Positions 7,715-16,464 of a stretch of 22,754 nt of DNA are shown here, in pieces. The translations under genes were made by a program, and so were the position numbers. The notes beneath the pieces are model-generated. The model saw nothing but the letters and a program-made list of their open reading frames with translations. It was not told the origin of the DNA and did not search any database. Source of the DNA: Bacteroidales bacterium (GTDB taxonomy: Bacteria > Bacteroidota > Bacteroidia > Bacteroidales > UBA932); contig JAFUUB010000088.1 of assembly GCA_017483985.1 (NCBI GenBank), positions 1 to 22,754 on the forward strand, written 5' to 3'. Numbering within the stretch: position 1 is the stretch's first letter; each line of letters begins with the position of its first letter.

Positions 7715-9628
7715 ATGAAAACAATATCGTTAGTATCCGTTTGTGTATCCGTTTTCCTGCTGTCCGCCTCTTGGCGGACGGCAGGACAGGTGCAGCCGCT
7801 GCGGGGGACTTTTGTCAATCCGGCAGGTGCCGCTTGGGACGAAGCCATGCAGGCCACGGCTCCGGCAACCGACCTGGCTTCCATGAAGAACCTGAAATCC
7901 ATCCGTACCCAGGATGCCCTCGTGAAACGCCCGCGGGGGAGTCGTGAAGCGCTTGAAATCTCCCTCGGCGCCTCATCGGAAAAAGCCAGCGTCGATATTC
8001 CCTTCAAACCCGGCCTGCGACTGGACGACTGGGTGTCCGTCGCGATAGACATCACCAATCTGGGGCAGGAGCGGATCTATCTCGAAGGGCAGTGCTTCAG
8101 CGACGGCGACCAATCGCTCGTCTTGGAGAACGGGGCTTATTTCTACTATCGCTCCATGCTTGTCCTCGAGCCCGGTGAGACTGATACGATGATCGTTTTC
8201 CTGAGTCGGGATATGGAGAGCATGCCCGCTTACATGTATGATCATTTCCAGGGCATGTTCGGCATCCCCGGCGGTTTTTTGCGCCGGAAGGTGAACGTTC
8301 CGCTTTCCCATTTCACTCACCTGCGCCTCTTCAAACAGTTCCCTGGCCGGGAATGGAAACTGCGTGTGGAAGACATCCGGACGCTCGGTCGCTACAACCT
8401 CCCGTCCCGGGAACTGCTGGAGACTTCGTTTTTCCCGTTTATCGACCGTTTCGGACAGTATAAGTGGACTGACTGGGACGGAAAGGTAAAGCGTCCGGAG
8501 GACCTGTATGCCCAGCGGGAGGCGGAGGAGCGCGACCTTGCCGCGAACCCGGTATCCGACAGCTGGGACAAGTGGGGCGGCTGGAAGGACGGACCGCAAC
8601 TGCGGGCAACCGGTCATTTCCGGGTGGAAAAATACAACGGCAAATGGTGGCTGGTGGACCCCGACGGCCACCTGTTCTTCTCGCAGGGCATCTGCGGGGT
8701 GGGCCTGACCCAGGTGACGCGGATCCAGGGACGGGAAAAGTACTTTGAATACAAGCCCCTTAACGGGGATTTCTATCTCTCGAACCTGATTACGAAATAT
8801 CAGGGTGCGCCGGATTTCGCCATGCAGGTGGTGGATAATGCCTCCCGTCGCATGAAGAGTTGGGGCATCAACACGATGGCCAGCTGGTCGCTGAACGACC
8901 AGTTCAGCGAGGAGCAGCGGCTGCCCTATACCATCACGCTCAGTTCCGGCATCCGGGACCGCCTTCCCGATGATTTCGATGCGGCTGCGTTCAAGGCGGC
9001 TTTCCGCGAGTCCCTGCTTGCCGGCCGTTCGAATTTCCTGCTCGCTGCGCAAGATCCCTGGTGCATCGGTTTCTTCGTGGACAACGAGCGTGGCTGGCCG
9101 ACGGTCAACCAGCGCGAGATCATATACGCCTATTTCAAGGCGGTCCGCGAAGTGCTGGACGAACTCGCTCCTGATAAACTATACCTGGGATGCAGGAGCA
9201 ACAGCGTGAATTTCAACCGGATCGCATTTGAAGCCCAGGCCGAATACTGCGACGTGATGAGCATCAACCACTACGACTACAACCTTTCCACCTTCAAGGA
9301 GACGGAAGGGCTGGACAAGCCCCTGATCGTGGGCGAATACCATTTCGGTGCGCTGGACCGCGGCCTTGCGCATACCGGACTGCGCACGGCGCCTTCCCAG
9401 AAGCAACGTGCCAGGATCTACAGGCATTTCGTGGAAGAAGCCCTGGAGAGCGACTACATCGTCGGGACCCATTGGTTCCAGTACGTGGACCAGTGTTTCA
9501 CCGCCCGCAGCGACGGCGAGAACTACCAGATCGGCTTTGTGGACATCTGCGACCGGCCGCATCCCGAAATGATCGCCGCTTCGCGGGAGATCAAAAAAGA
9601 GATGTACACGCTCCGTTATGGCAGGTAA
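7715..9628 (+). CDS. GH50-like (beta-agarase family) glycoside hydrolase
   Basis: A 637-residue exported protein starting with MKTISLVSVCVSVFLLSASW, a signal peptide probably cut near TAGQ-VQP. Residues about 65-230 form a predicted beta-sandwich of the kind found at the N-terminus of GH50 enzymes. The barrel begins at GKWWLVDPDGHLFFSQGI and carries the two GH50 catalytic signatures: acid/base Glu458 in FVDNERGW and nucleophile Glu541 in LIVGEYHFGALDRG. Characterised GH50 members are exo- or endo-beta-agarases releasing neoagaro-oligosaccharides from agarose, a galactan. The neighbours here (GH115, GH51, no sulfatase, GH16, GH86 or GH117) do not fit agar, so a beta-galactosidic bond in a plant-type galactan is more likely; this is inference. 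It lies 9 bases after the GH35 gene. Confidence 0.8.
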   Translation: MKTISLVSVCVSVFLLSASWRTAGQVQPLRGTFVNPAGAAWDEAMQATAPATDLASMKNLKSIRTQDALVKRPRGSREALEISLGASSEKASVDIPFKPGLRLDDWVSVAIDITNLGQERIYLEGQCFSDGDQSLVLENGAYFYYRSMLVLEPGETDTMIVFLSRDMESMPAYMYDHFQGMFGIPGGFLRRKVNVPLSHFTHLRLFKQFPGREWKLRVEDIRTLGRYNLPSRELLETSFFPFIDRFGQYKWTDWDGKVKRPEDLYAQREAEERDLAANPVSDSWDKWGGWKDGPQLRATGHFRVEKYNGKWWLVDPDGHLFFSQGICGVGLTQVTRIQGREKYFEYKPLNGDFYLSNLITKYQGAPDFAMQVVDNASRRMKSWGINTMASWSLNDQFSEEQRLPYTITLSSGIRDRLPDDFDAAAFKAAFRESLLAGRSNFLLAAQDPWCIGFFVDNERGWPTVNQREIIYAYFKAVREVLDELAPDKLYLGCRSNSVNFNRIAFEAQAEYCDVMSINHYDYNLSTFKETEGLDKPLIVGEYHFGALDRGLAHTGLRTAPSQKQRARIYRHFVEEALESDYIVGTHWFQYVDQCFTARSDGENYQIGFVDICDRPHPEMIAASREIKKEMYTLRYGR

Positions 9629-9633
9629 ACGGC

Positions 9634-9661
9634 TGAAAAGAAATCGTGCGTTTTCATTTTT
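9634..9661 (+). promoter_or_regulatory. Weak A/T hairpin with T-run between the GH50-like gene and the next gene
   Basis: TGAAAA (9634-9639) and TTTTCA (9651-9656) are inverted repeats around an 11-base loop, followed by five T at 9657-9661. The stem is all A/T plus one G-C pair, so termination would be weak at best. It fills most of the largest intergenic gap in the operon (46 bases). Confidence 0.2.
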
Positions 9662-9674
9662 AAGGAATCGGGAT

Positions 9675-12182
9675 ATGGTCCGATTGAGAGGATTTTATTT
9701 GTTGCCGGTATTGGCCGTCCTGATATCGGATCCTATGGCAGCGCAGCGCAGTCCGGGGGCCTACGTGGACCGGGAAGGCGTCCTGCGCTGGGCGGCAGAT
9801 CGCCAGGAAGTTGCAGAATTCGGCGTGCATTATGCCCTGCCGTTCTCCACGGCTTATGCGAATTTCCAGGATCTCGGGCTTGACTTCGAAACGGGACTCC
9901 GGCAGGATGTCTATCATCTGACCCGCCTGGGGCTTAAAGCTTACAGGGTACATATGTGGGATGCCGAACTGACAGATACGTTGGGGAACCTGCAACATAA
10001 TGAACACCTGCGTTTGCTGGATCTGACCGTGAAAGAGATGAAAGACAGGGGGTTCAAGATGCTGCTGACCCCGTTGAATTACTACGGAACGCGTGAAAAA
10101 CCCTACGGAATCGGTCAGAAGTGGGGAAAAACGGGCTCTTATACACCGGATGCCGTGGCGGCGACAAAGAATTACCTCCGCCAATTGATGGAACACGTCA
10201 ATCCTTATACGGGTAATGCGTACAAAGATGACGAAGATATCATTGGTTATGAAATCTATAATGAACCGGAACATCCCGGATTTACCGAGGAGGCTGCGGT
10301 GACCTACATCAATTCGCTGGTTGAGGTTATCCGTCAGGCAGGTTGCCGGAAGCCGCTTTTTTGGTGTATGTCGATTGCACCCCACTTGATCCGGGGATTT
10401 GTCAAAGCGGATGTCCAGGGAGGATCGATGCAATGGTATTCCGTGAGCCATAATGCAGGTTTTCCTTTCAAGGGGAACCTGCTGACCCACGTGGACCAGT
10501 GGCCGAAAGATACCCTGACGGATGTCGTCCGCGCTGCAAGGAAGGCGTTGGTCTCCTATGAGATGGATGCGGCAGACAATGGCTACTCATATACCTATCC
10601 GATGATGGCGCGTTCGATGAGGGAAGCCGGATTCCAGTTTGCGGCGATGTTCTCCTATGATCCGTTGTACATTGCAGCTTATAATACGGAATATCGGACA
10701 CATTATATGAATCTTGCCTATGCACCCAAAAAGGCGATGGGACTCAAGATAGCAGGGGAGGTGTTCCGTTCTACTCCCAGATTGAAACAATTTGGCCGTT
10801 TCCCGCAGGATACGACCTTTGGTTGCTTTCACGTCAGTCACGATCCCGAACTCGCGGAAATGGTTTCAGAAGAGAAGTTTTTCTATAGTGGAGATACGCA
10901 GAGTGTGCCTCCGGCTATTTCTTCTTTGAAAGAGATTGCCGGGATCGGGTCTTCCTGTCTGGTCAGATATGCCGGGCGGGGCATCTATTTCCTTGATAAA
11001 CTGGAAGATGGCGTGTGGCGTCTTGAGTTGATGCCGGATGCAACCTGGGTGGACAATCCGTTCGGCAGACCGGAACTTGGCCGTGAGATGTCGGCCATTG
11101 TCTGGGAGACCTACCCAATGACAATCGATCTTCCGGACCTGGGTGAGGGATTCTCTTTGCGGGGTATCAATGACGGGAACGACCGACGCTCTACAGCGAT
11201 CGGACGTGCCGTAGAGGTCTCTCCCGGGACATATTTGCTGGAGGCTGCCGACAGGCACTCGGCACTGGGACCGGATGATCGGTGGAAAGACATTGTCCTG
11301 GGTGAATTTGCGGCACCGAAGCCGACACGGGGGTTGTATCTGGTATATACACCGATGCATGAACTGAGCCGGAATGTTCGGCCGGAACTGTCCCTGGAAG
11401 TAATTTCACAACGCGCCCCTGACGCTGTGCGGCTGGAAGCCTTCTCCTTGTCTCCATCACGTTTCCCTGCATTGGATTTCGAAAGAGACGGCCGTTATGG
11501 TTGGAAAGTGTCGCTTCCGGAGGAAATGCTCCGGGAAGATATGCTGGCATACCGGATTGCAGTTGTCCGTGATGGGAAAACCGTGTATTATCCCGAGGAT
11601 GTCTCGGGCGGGCAGATGGATTACATCAATACGGCGATGTATCAACTTCGGATTGTGGACCCGGAGGCCCCCGTCGTTTTATTGAATGTTGCAGAAGACC
11701 TGAAGGAACTGCGTCGCAATCATCGACATTATCCATATAGGTTCCGCCCCTCTGTCCTTCCTGGATTGGCCGGTGTTTGCGTAGCGTCGGACGGGATGGT
11801 TTATGCGAGCCACTATGTTTCGGACCGCACGGCCGGCCGCCGCTCCGACCTCCCTGGCCGGAAAGCCGTTGTAGTAAGGGCATACGCGCGAAAGGGACCT
11901 TCATCCCAGGTATGGGTCGTGCTGCAGGGGACAGATGGCCTGGAATATGGGACGCAGTTCCGTGTCGGCCCCGATGCCCGGGATTACAGGATCCCTCTAT
12001 CTGATTTCAAACGCGTCCGGGTTACGGGGCCGGGTGAAAAAGGATTCGTTTATGTTGACCGGATTCCGGAAGAAAATACTTATCTTGACATTCGAAAAGT
12101 GGAGACCGTCAAGATGGCCGTCCTTCCGCAGGACAACCCGGAAGGAGCCAGCGTGTTTTTTGAATACATTACCTTGGATTGA
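9675..12182 (+). CDS. Unclassified clan GH-A (GH5-like) glycoside hydrolase with accessory beta-domains
   Basis: A 835-residue protein. ATG 9675 gives a good signal peptide (MVRLRGFYLLPVLAVLISDP, cut near MAAQ), preferred over in-frame ATG 9618, which overlaps the previous gene and would add 19 basic residues. The first half is a TIM barrel: GVHYALPFST, LGLKAYRVHMWDAELTD, then YEIYNEPEHPG, where Glu197 is the expected acid/base of the NEP motif, and VSYEMDAADNGYSY, where Glu296 is the likely nucleophile. Residues about 430-690 look like beta-rich linker domains, and about 700-835 like a jelly-roll similar to CBM11/CIA30-type modules (YRIPLSDFKRV ... VFFEYITLD). I cannot assign it to a numbered GH family. 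Its G+C is visibly lower than its neighbours, a sign of separate origin. A role on the backbone of the imported glycan is inferred. Confidence 0.7.
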   Translation: MVRLRGFYLLPVLAVLISDPMAAQRSPGAYVDREGVLRWAADRQEVAEFGVHYALPFSTAYANFQDLGLDFETGLRQDVYHLTRLGLKAYRVHMWDAELTDTLGNLQHNEHLRLLDLTVKEMKDRGFKMLLTPLNYYGTREKPYGIGQKWGKTGSYTPDAVAATKNYLRQLMEHVNPYTGNAYKDDEDIIGYEIYNEPEHPGFTEEAAVTYINSLVEVIRQAGCRKPLFWCMSIAPHLIRGFVKADVQGGSMQWYSVSHNAGFPFKGNLLTHVDQWPKDTLTDVVRAARKALVSYEMDAADNGYSYTYPMMARSMREAGFQFAAMFSYDPLYIAAYNTEYRTHYMNLAYAPKKAMGLKIAGEVFRSTPRLKQFGRFPQDTTFGCFHVSHDPELAEMVSEEKFFYSGDTQSVPPAISSLKEIAGIGSSCLVRYAGRGIYFLDKLEDGVWRLELMPDATWVDNPFGRPELGREMSAIVWETYPMTIDLPDLGEGFSLRGINDGNDRRSTAIGRAVEVSPGTYLLEAADRHSALGPDDRWKDIVLGEFAAPKPTRGLYLVYTPMHELSRNVRPELSLEVISQRAPDAVRLEAFSLSPSRFPALDFERDGRYGWKVSLPEEMLREDMLAYRIAVVRDGKTVYYPEDVSGGQMDYINTAMYQLRIVDPEAPVVLLNVAEDLKELRRNHRHYPYRFRPSVLPGLAGVCVASDGMVYASHYVSDRTAGRRSDLPGRKAVVVRAYARKGPSSQVWVVLQGTDGLEYGTQFRVGPDARDYRIPLSDFKRVRVTGPGEKGFVYVDRIPEENTYLDIRKVETVKMAVLPQDNPEGASVFFEYITLD

Positions 12183-12183
12183 A

Positions 12184-14130
12184 ATGAGGAAATTATTCAG
12201 CCTGATGCTTTTCGGCCTGGCCGTTGCGTGTGGCGTGTGTGCTGCTGCGGCCAGGCAGGTGGTGTCCTATGTGGATACCTCCCTTGACGGTTCCCAGAAA
12301 TACCGCCTGATGGTGGACGGCCGGCCATACTATATGACCAATATCCAGATCCGCCTCGATAAACTGCGTTACAGTCTCGGCTGGGATGATTCGGGGCTGG
12401 AGGCCATTGTCGCCCGGGCGGCGGCGGACGGGTTCAACACGGTATCCATTCCCCTGATGTGGACGGAGGTGGAGCCTGAGAAAGACCGTTTTGACTGGAA
12501 GGTGCTGGACCAGTACCTGGACCTGGTCACCCGCAACGGTTTGCGGATGGAACTGCTCTGGTTCGGTCAGAACAGCGTCGGCGGCGTGGCGAAGATGAAC
12601 ATGCGGGACCGGTCCGGAGCCTCGCGCAACCGCGTTCCGGACTATGTCCTTTCCACGGACGGCAGCAGCGAGTTTTCTGTCCGCCGCGATATCAACGGGC
12701 GGACCATGGACCTGTCCGATCCTGCCTTGCGGGCACGGGAGACCCATGTGCTGGGGCTCGTGATGGAACACATCGCAGCTTGGGACCGCCGTCATGGGAA
12801 CCGGCATCCCGTCATCGGCGTCCAGATCGACAATGAGGTGTTCGGTTCCGGTGCCTCCTTTCCGAATTCTCTGGTGATCGATTATCTCAGCGACGTGGCT
12901 GGGGCTGTCAAGCGTTCCTCCTATGTCGTCTGGACGCGGATCAACTGCGTGTACTGGGAGGTGGACGGCCGGATTCCGGAGAACGAGAAAAAACGGCTCA
13001 CGCCCGGTGGAACGGATATCGATTTCGTCGGGCTGGATACCTACAAGCACCATCCGCAGTTCCCGACCTTCGAATCCTTCGTGGAGAGCATGCGCCGGGA
13101 CATCCCGTACCGGGGGCGCAATTACCGGATGTTCATGGAAGTGGGGGCTGAAGTTCCCAACATCGCCCAGCTCAGCCTGGCGGCCCTGTCCGGCAACTGC
13201 GCTTTTGACTATTACGACATGTGCGGAATCGACGGCCATGGACTCTATGATGCCGTCGGACGGAATGAATTCCGTCCCCGCGGTCCCTATATCGAGGATG
13301 TCCGGATGACGAACCGGATCCTTTGCAGCGCAATGGCGGATCTCTCCTCCAATGCCAACGGTTATGGACTGTTCGTCCATAACTGGAAAGGGTATTCCGC
13401 CCTGGAAAGCATCAGCAATGCCGGTGTGGGTTATACGCCTGGCGTTGCGACGTCGCAGGGTATCAGCATCCTCCGCAGCCGGACGGAACTCGTGCTGATG
13501 AGCACCACCGGAGGCCGCTTTTTCATTCCTGCCGGAATGGGGCCGGACGCGGCTTCGCTGGGCGCATTCGACGGTCGGAACCGCTGGGTTGAGACCGCTT
13601 CGGCTGAGCTGCAGCCGTCCCGCGGCGGCGGTGCGACCTTGACGCTCGGACCCGGACAGACCGCCCTGGTCCGCTGTAAGGATACGGGGCTTCCTGAAGC
13701 CGGGAAATACCTCCAGGCGGAGTTCGCCGTCGTAGGAGGCAGCGCCTGCACCGGAAGCGGGGCGGGCGAGAACGGGTTTGCCGGTAACGGCTATGTGCTC
13801 CTGCCTTGCGGAGGTGCCGGTTATGTCCGGTGGGAAAGGATTGACGGAGGCGCTTCCGGCGGAGTGCGGACCCTTCGGTTCCGCTATGCGCTGGATCGTG
13901 CCGATGCGGCCGTGAACAGTCTCTTCGTCAATGGGAAACCCGTGGGACTGATCGAATTGCCGCCGACGGGCTCGGATGACCTTTACAGTTTTGTGGAAGT
14001 CCGGGTGGAGCTGGCTCCCGGCGAGGAGAATACGGTCGAACTTGCTTCGGTGGCCGGCAACGTAGTCGGCGTGTCGGGACTGGATTTCCGCAGTGGCGGC
14101 CGGATTGATGAATTGCAAATGAAAGAATGA
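12184..14130 (+). CDS. GH35-like (DUF4978-type) glycoside hydrolase with C-terminal CBM6/35-like module
   Basis: A 648-residue protein. ATG 12184 is one base after the previous stop and starts a signal peptide (MRKLFSLMLFGLAVACGVCAAAARQ); the frame is open upstream but that part is a shadow. A Cys at the end of the hydrophobic core makes a lipoprotein possible but the lipobox is poor. The barrel resembles the GH35 gene at 6041 (NTVSIPLMWTEVEPEKDRFD, MELLWFGQ), with acid/base Glu218 in GVQIDNEVFG and a probable nucleophile Glu319 in MFMEVGAE (Glu323 is the alternative). Such proteins are often called DUF4978 or beta-galactosidase. Residues about 512-640 have the pattern of a CBM6/CBM35 beta-sandwich: NGFAGNGYVLLP, YVRWERIDGG, RTLRFRYALDRADAAVNSLFV, then ELAPGEENTVEL and VSGLDF. 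Likely a beta-galactosidase or related exo-enzyme held to substrate by the module. Confidence 0.75.
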   Translation: MRKLFSLMLFGLAVACGVCAAAARQVVSYVDTSLDGSQKYRLMVDGRPYYMTNIQIRLDKLRYSLGWDDSGLEAIVARAAADGFNTVSIPLMWTEVEPEKDRFDWKVLDQYLDLVTRNGLRMELLWFGQNSVGGVAKMNMRDRSGASRNRVPDYVLSTDGSSEFSVRRDINGRTMDLSDPALRARETHVLGLVMEHIAAWDRRHGNRHPVIGVQIDNEVFGSGASFPNSLVIDYLSDVAGAVKRSSYVVWTRINCVYWEVDGRIPENEKKRLTPGGTDIDFVGLDTYKHHPQFPTFESFVESMRRDIPYRGRNYRMFMEVGAEVPNIAQLSLAALSGNCAFDYYDMCGIDGHGLYDAVGRNEFRPRGPYIEDVRMTNRILCSAMADLSSNANGYGLFVHNWKGYSALESISNAGVGYTPGVATSQGISILRSRTELVLMSTTGGRFFIPAGMGPDAASLGAFDGRNRWVETASAELQPSRGGGATLTLGPGQTALVRCKDTGLPEAGKYLQAEFAVVGGSACTGSGAGENGFAGNGYVLLPCGGAGYVRWERIDGGASGGVRTLRFRYALDRADAAVNSLFVNGKPVGLIELPPTGSDDLYSFVEVRVELAPGEENTVELASVAGNVVGVSGLDFRSGGRIDELQMKE

Positions 14131-14131
14131 T

Positions 14132-16450
14132 ATGGAGATGAAAAGAATCAGCTTGTGTCTCGGGATTCTGCTGGCCTTGACGGCCTGCAGGCCTGGCGGA
14201 ACCTTCAACCTGCAGCCGGGAGAGGACCTGACGGTCACACTCTCCGTGGACGAACCGGTGGCGGAGTCCGCCCTGGGGATCTTCGGAAAGGACGTGCAGA
14301 CGGTGCTTTCGGCGACCTGCCGCGAGGTGGACCGGGACGGGAAGATCCTGCTGGTCCGCTCGGACGATCCTGCCTATGCATCGGATCCGGATGTCGCCGC
14401 CCTTGCCGGCCGGCACGAAGCTTTCCTGATGAAGGTGCTCCCTTCCGGGCAGCTGCTGATTGCCGGCAGCGACGGCCACGGTGCGGCCTACGGCCTGCTG
14501 GAACTCTCCCGGATGCTGGGCGTCTCGCCCTGGGAATGGTGGGCGGACTGTTCGCCGGCTCCACGGAAAGGATTCCATCTAAAGAAAGGCTTCAAGCTGA
14601 CGCGGGAACCGTCTGTGGCATACCGTGGTATCTTTATCAATGACGAGGATTTTGCGTTTGTCCCCTGGGTTACCGGGAACTTCGAGCCCACGGACGTGCC
14701 CGGGCGGATCGGACCCCGGACGCACGAGAAGATCTTCGAACTGCTCCTCCGCCTGCGCGCCAATTCGTTCTGGCCTGCGATGCACGGCTGCTCGGTGCCG
14801 TACTTCCTGACGGAGGACAACCGTGAAGTCGCGGAGCGCTACGGGATTTACATCGGCACCTCCCACTGCGAACCGATGGCGAGCAACGCCAACGGCGAGT
14901 GGTGTGTGCGCGGGGAAGGGGAGTACAACTTCATCACCAACCGCGACAAGGTGCTGGACTTCTGGCGGGAGCGTGTTTCCGCGGTCAAGGACCAGGAGAT
15001 TATGTACACGCTCGGGATGCGCGGCATCCACGACGGGCCGATGAGCGGTGCCGATACGCCGGAGGAACAGAAGGAAGCATTGTCAGAGGTGATCTCCGTG
15101 CAGCGGCAGATGCTCTCCGAACTGGTCGATTCCGATCTGACGCGGATCCCGCAGGTTTTCATTCCCTATAAGGAAGTGCTCCTGGCCTACAATGAAGGCC
15201 TCGAGGTCCCCGAAGACGTCACCCTGATGTGGTGCGACGACAACTACGGCTATATCCGTCATTTCCCGACCGAGGCCGAGCGCAGCCGCCCGGGGGGTAA
15301 CGGCGTCTATTACCACGTCTCTTACTGGGGCCGCCCGCACGACTACCTGTGGCTGGGAGCCTATTCGCCGGCCCTGATCCTCCAGCAGATGTCGTTGGCT
15401 TACGACAAGGGCATCCGCCAGACCTGGATCCTCAATGTCGGTGACATCAAGCCCGAGGAGTACCAGATCGAACTCTTCATGGACATGGCCTGGGACATCG
15501 ACGCCGTGCGTGCGACGGGTTGGCAGGCCCACCTGAAGGCCTTCCTGGCGCGGGAATTCGGCCAGAAGGTCGCGTCCGAAGTCCTGCCGGCGCTGCTGGA
15601 GTATTATCGCCTCTCGTATATCCGCAAGCCGGAACTCATGGGCAATACGCGCGAGGAAGAGCGCGATCCCGCCTACCGCGTCGTGAAGGATCTCCCTTGG
15701 GATGAATCGACGATCCGGACCCGTATGGAGCAGTTCGCCAAGTTGTACGATCTGGTCGGAGCCTGCGCCGGACAGGTGCCCGAGGACCGCCGGACCGCAT
15801 ACTACCACCTCGTCCAGTATCCTGTGCAGGCTGCGGCGAAGATGAATGAGAAGGCGCTTACCGCCCAGCTGGCCCGGCACGGCCTGGCGGACTGGGCCGC
15901 CGCGGATGCTGCCTGTGACGCGATTGCGTCCCTGACGGAACGCTACAATCAGGGGAAGTGGAAGGGAATGATGAATATGGCGCCCCGCAGACTGCCGGTT
16001 TTCCAGATATATCCCCACGTGCAGGTGGAGGCGCCGCTGCCGGCGGCTCCCGCCGTGCTGGCCAAATGGAATGCCGTCGATGGCAAGGGAAGTCTCACGC
16101 CTTGTGAAGGCCTGGGCTATGAAGGCGGCGCGGCGCTTCTGTCGCCTGGAGAGAGCGTGTCCTTCGACTTCCGCTGCGAGGCGACCGAAGCCGTCGTCTC
16201 CGTCCGGATGGTCCCGACCCACCCGGTCAGCAGCCCGCAGCTCCGCTTCACCCTCTCGGTGGACGGCGGCGAGCCGGAGGAGCTCTCGTATGAGACCTAC
16301 GACCGCAGTGAGGAGTGGAAGGAAAATGTGCTGAACAACCAGGCGGTCCGCAACCTGACGGTCCCGCTCAAGGGCACCGGAAAACATACCCTCGTGATCA
16401 CCGCCCTCGACGAAGGGGAGGTGTTGGACCAGGTTTATCTCTTGAAGTGA
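14132..16450 (+). CDS. GH115 alpha-(4-O-methyl)-glucuronidase
   Basis: A 772-residue protein, somewhat compact for the family. GH115 enzymes remove (4-O-methyl-)D-glucuronic acid from xylan or, in some Bacteroides members, from arabinogalactan. Visible parts: an N-terminal alpha/beta domain (about 30-160, GSDGHGAAYGLLELSRMLGV), the TIM barrel (about 165-480) with SVAYRGIFINDED, LRLRANSFWPAMHG, MWCDDNYGYIRHFP (Asp369/Asp370) and YYHVSYWGRPHDYLWL, which are typical family blocks, a helical region, and a C-terminal beta-sandwich (about 640-772) like the GH115_C domain. The signal ends in LALTAC, a lipobox, so it is probably a lipoprotein; the residues after Cys (R-P-G-G) are not acidic, which favours a periplasmic-facing location. 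ATG 14138 is an equally good start, two codons later. It starts one base after the previous stop. Confidence 0.93.
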   Translation: MEMKRISLCLGILLALTACRPGGTFNLQPGEDLTVTLSVDEPVAESALGIFGKDVQTVLSATCREVDRDGKILLVRSDDPAYASDPDVAALAGRHEAFLMKVLPSGQLLIAGSDGHGAAYGLLELSRMLGVSPWEWWADCSPAPRKGFHLKKGFKLTREPSVAYRGIFINDEDFAFVPWVTGNFEPTDVPGRIGPRTHEKIFELLLRLRANSFWPAMHGCSVPYFLTEDNREVAERYGIYIGTSHCEPMASNANGEWCVRGEGEYNFITNRDKVLDFWRERVSAVKDQEIMYTLGMRGIHDGPMSGADTPEEQKEALSEVISVQRQMLSELVDSDLTRIPQVFIPYKEVLLAYNEGLEVPEDVTLMWCDDNYGYIRHFPTEAERSRPGGNGVYYHVSYWGRPHDYLWLGAYSPALILQQMSLAYDKGIRQTWILNVGDIKPEEYQIELFMDMAWDIDAVRATGWQAHLKAFLAREFGQKVASEVLPALLEYYRLSYIRKPELMGNTREEERDPAYRVVKDLPWDESTIRTRMEQFAKLYDLVGACAGQVPEDRRTAYYHLVQYPVQAAAKMNEKALTAQLARHGLADWAAADAACDAIASLTERYNQGKWKGMMNMAPRRLPVFQIYPHVQVEAPLPAAPAVLAKWNAVDGKGSLTPCEGLGYEGGAALLSPGESVSFDFRCEATEAVVSVRMVPTHPVSSPQLRFTLSVDGGEPEELSYETYDRSEEWKENVLNNQAVRNLTVPLKGTGKHTLVITALDEGEVLDQVYLLK

Positions 16451-16464
16451 TTCAGATCAATCTT

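Noticed and set aside
7715..9628. Reading the GH50-like gene as proof of an agar-utilization locus
   Set aside because: No sulfatase, GH16, GH86 or GH117 gene accompanies it, while GH115 and GH51 point to glucuronate and arabinose.
9618..9674. Upstream start ATG 9618 for the unclassified hydrolase
   Set aside because: It overlaps the previous gene and puts 19 mostly basic residues before an otherwise complete signal peptide beginning at 9675.
12193..14238. Long antisense open frame (681 codons) opposite the DUF4978-type gene
   Set aside because: It is a shadow of a G+C-rich coding strand. Its translation is rich in His, Arg and Pro without domains, and the + strand gene has catalytic motifs and a signal peptide.
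15083..16387. Antisense open frame (434 codons) opposite GH115
   Set aside because: The + strand carries clear GH115 motifs; the antisense product looks like back-translated codon bias.
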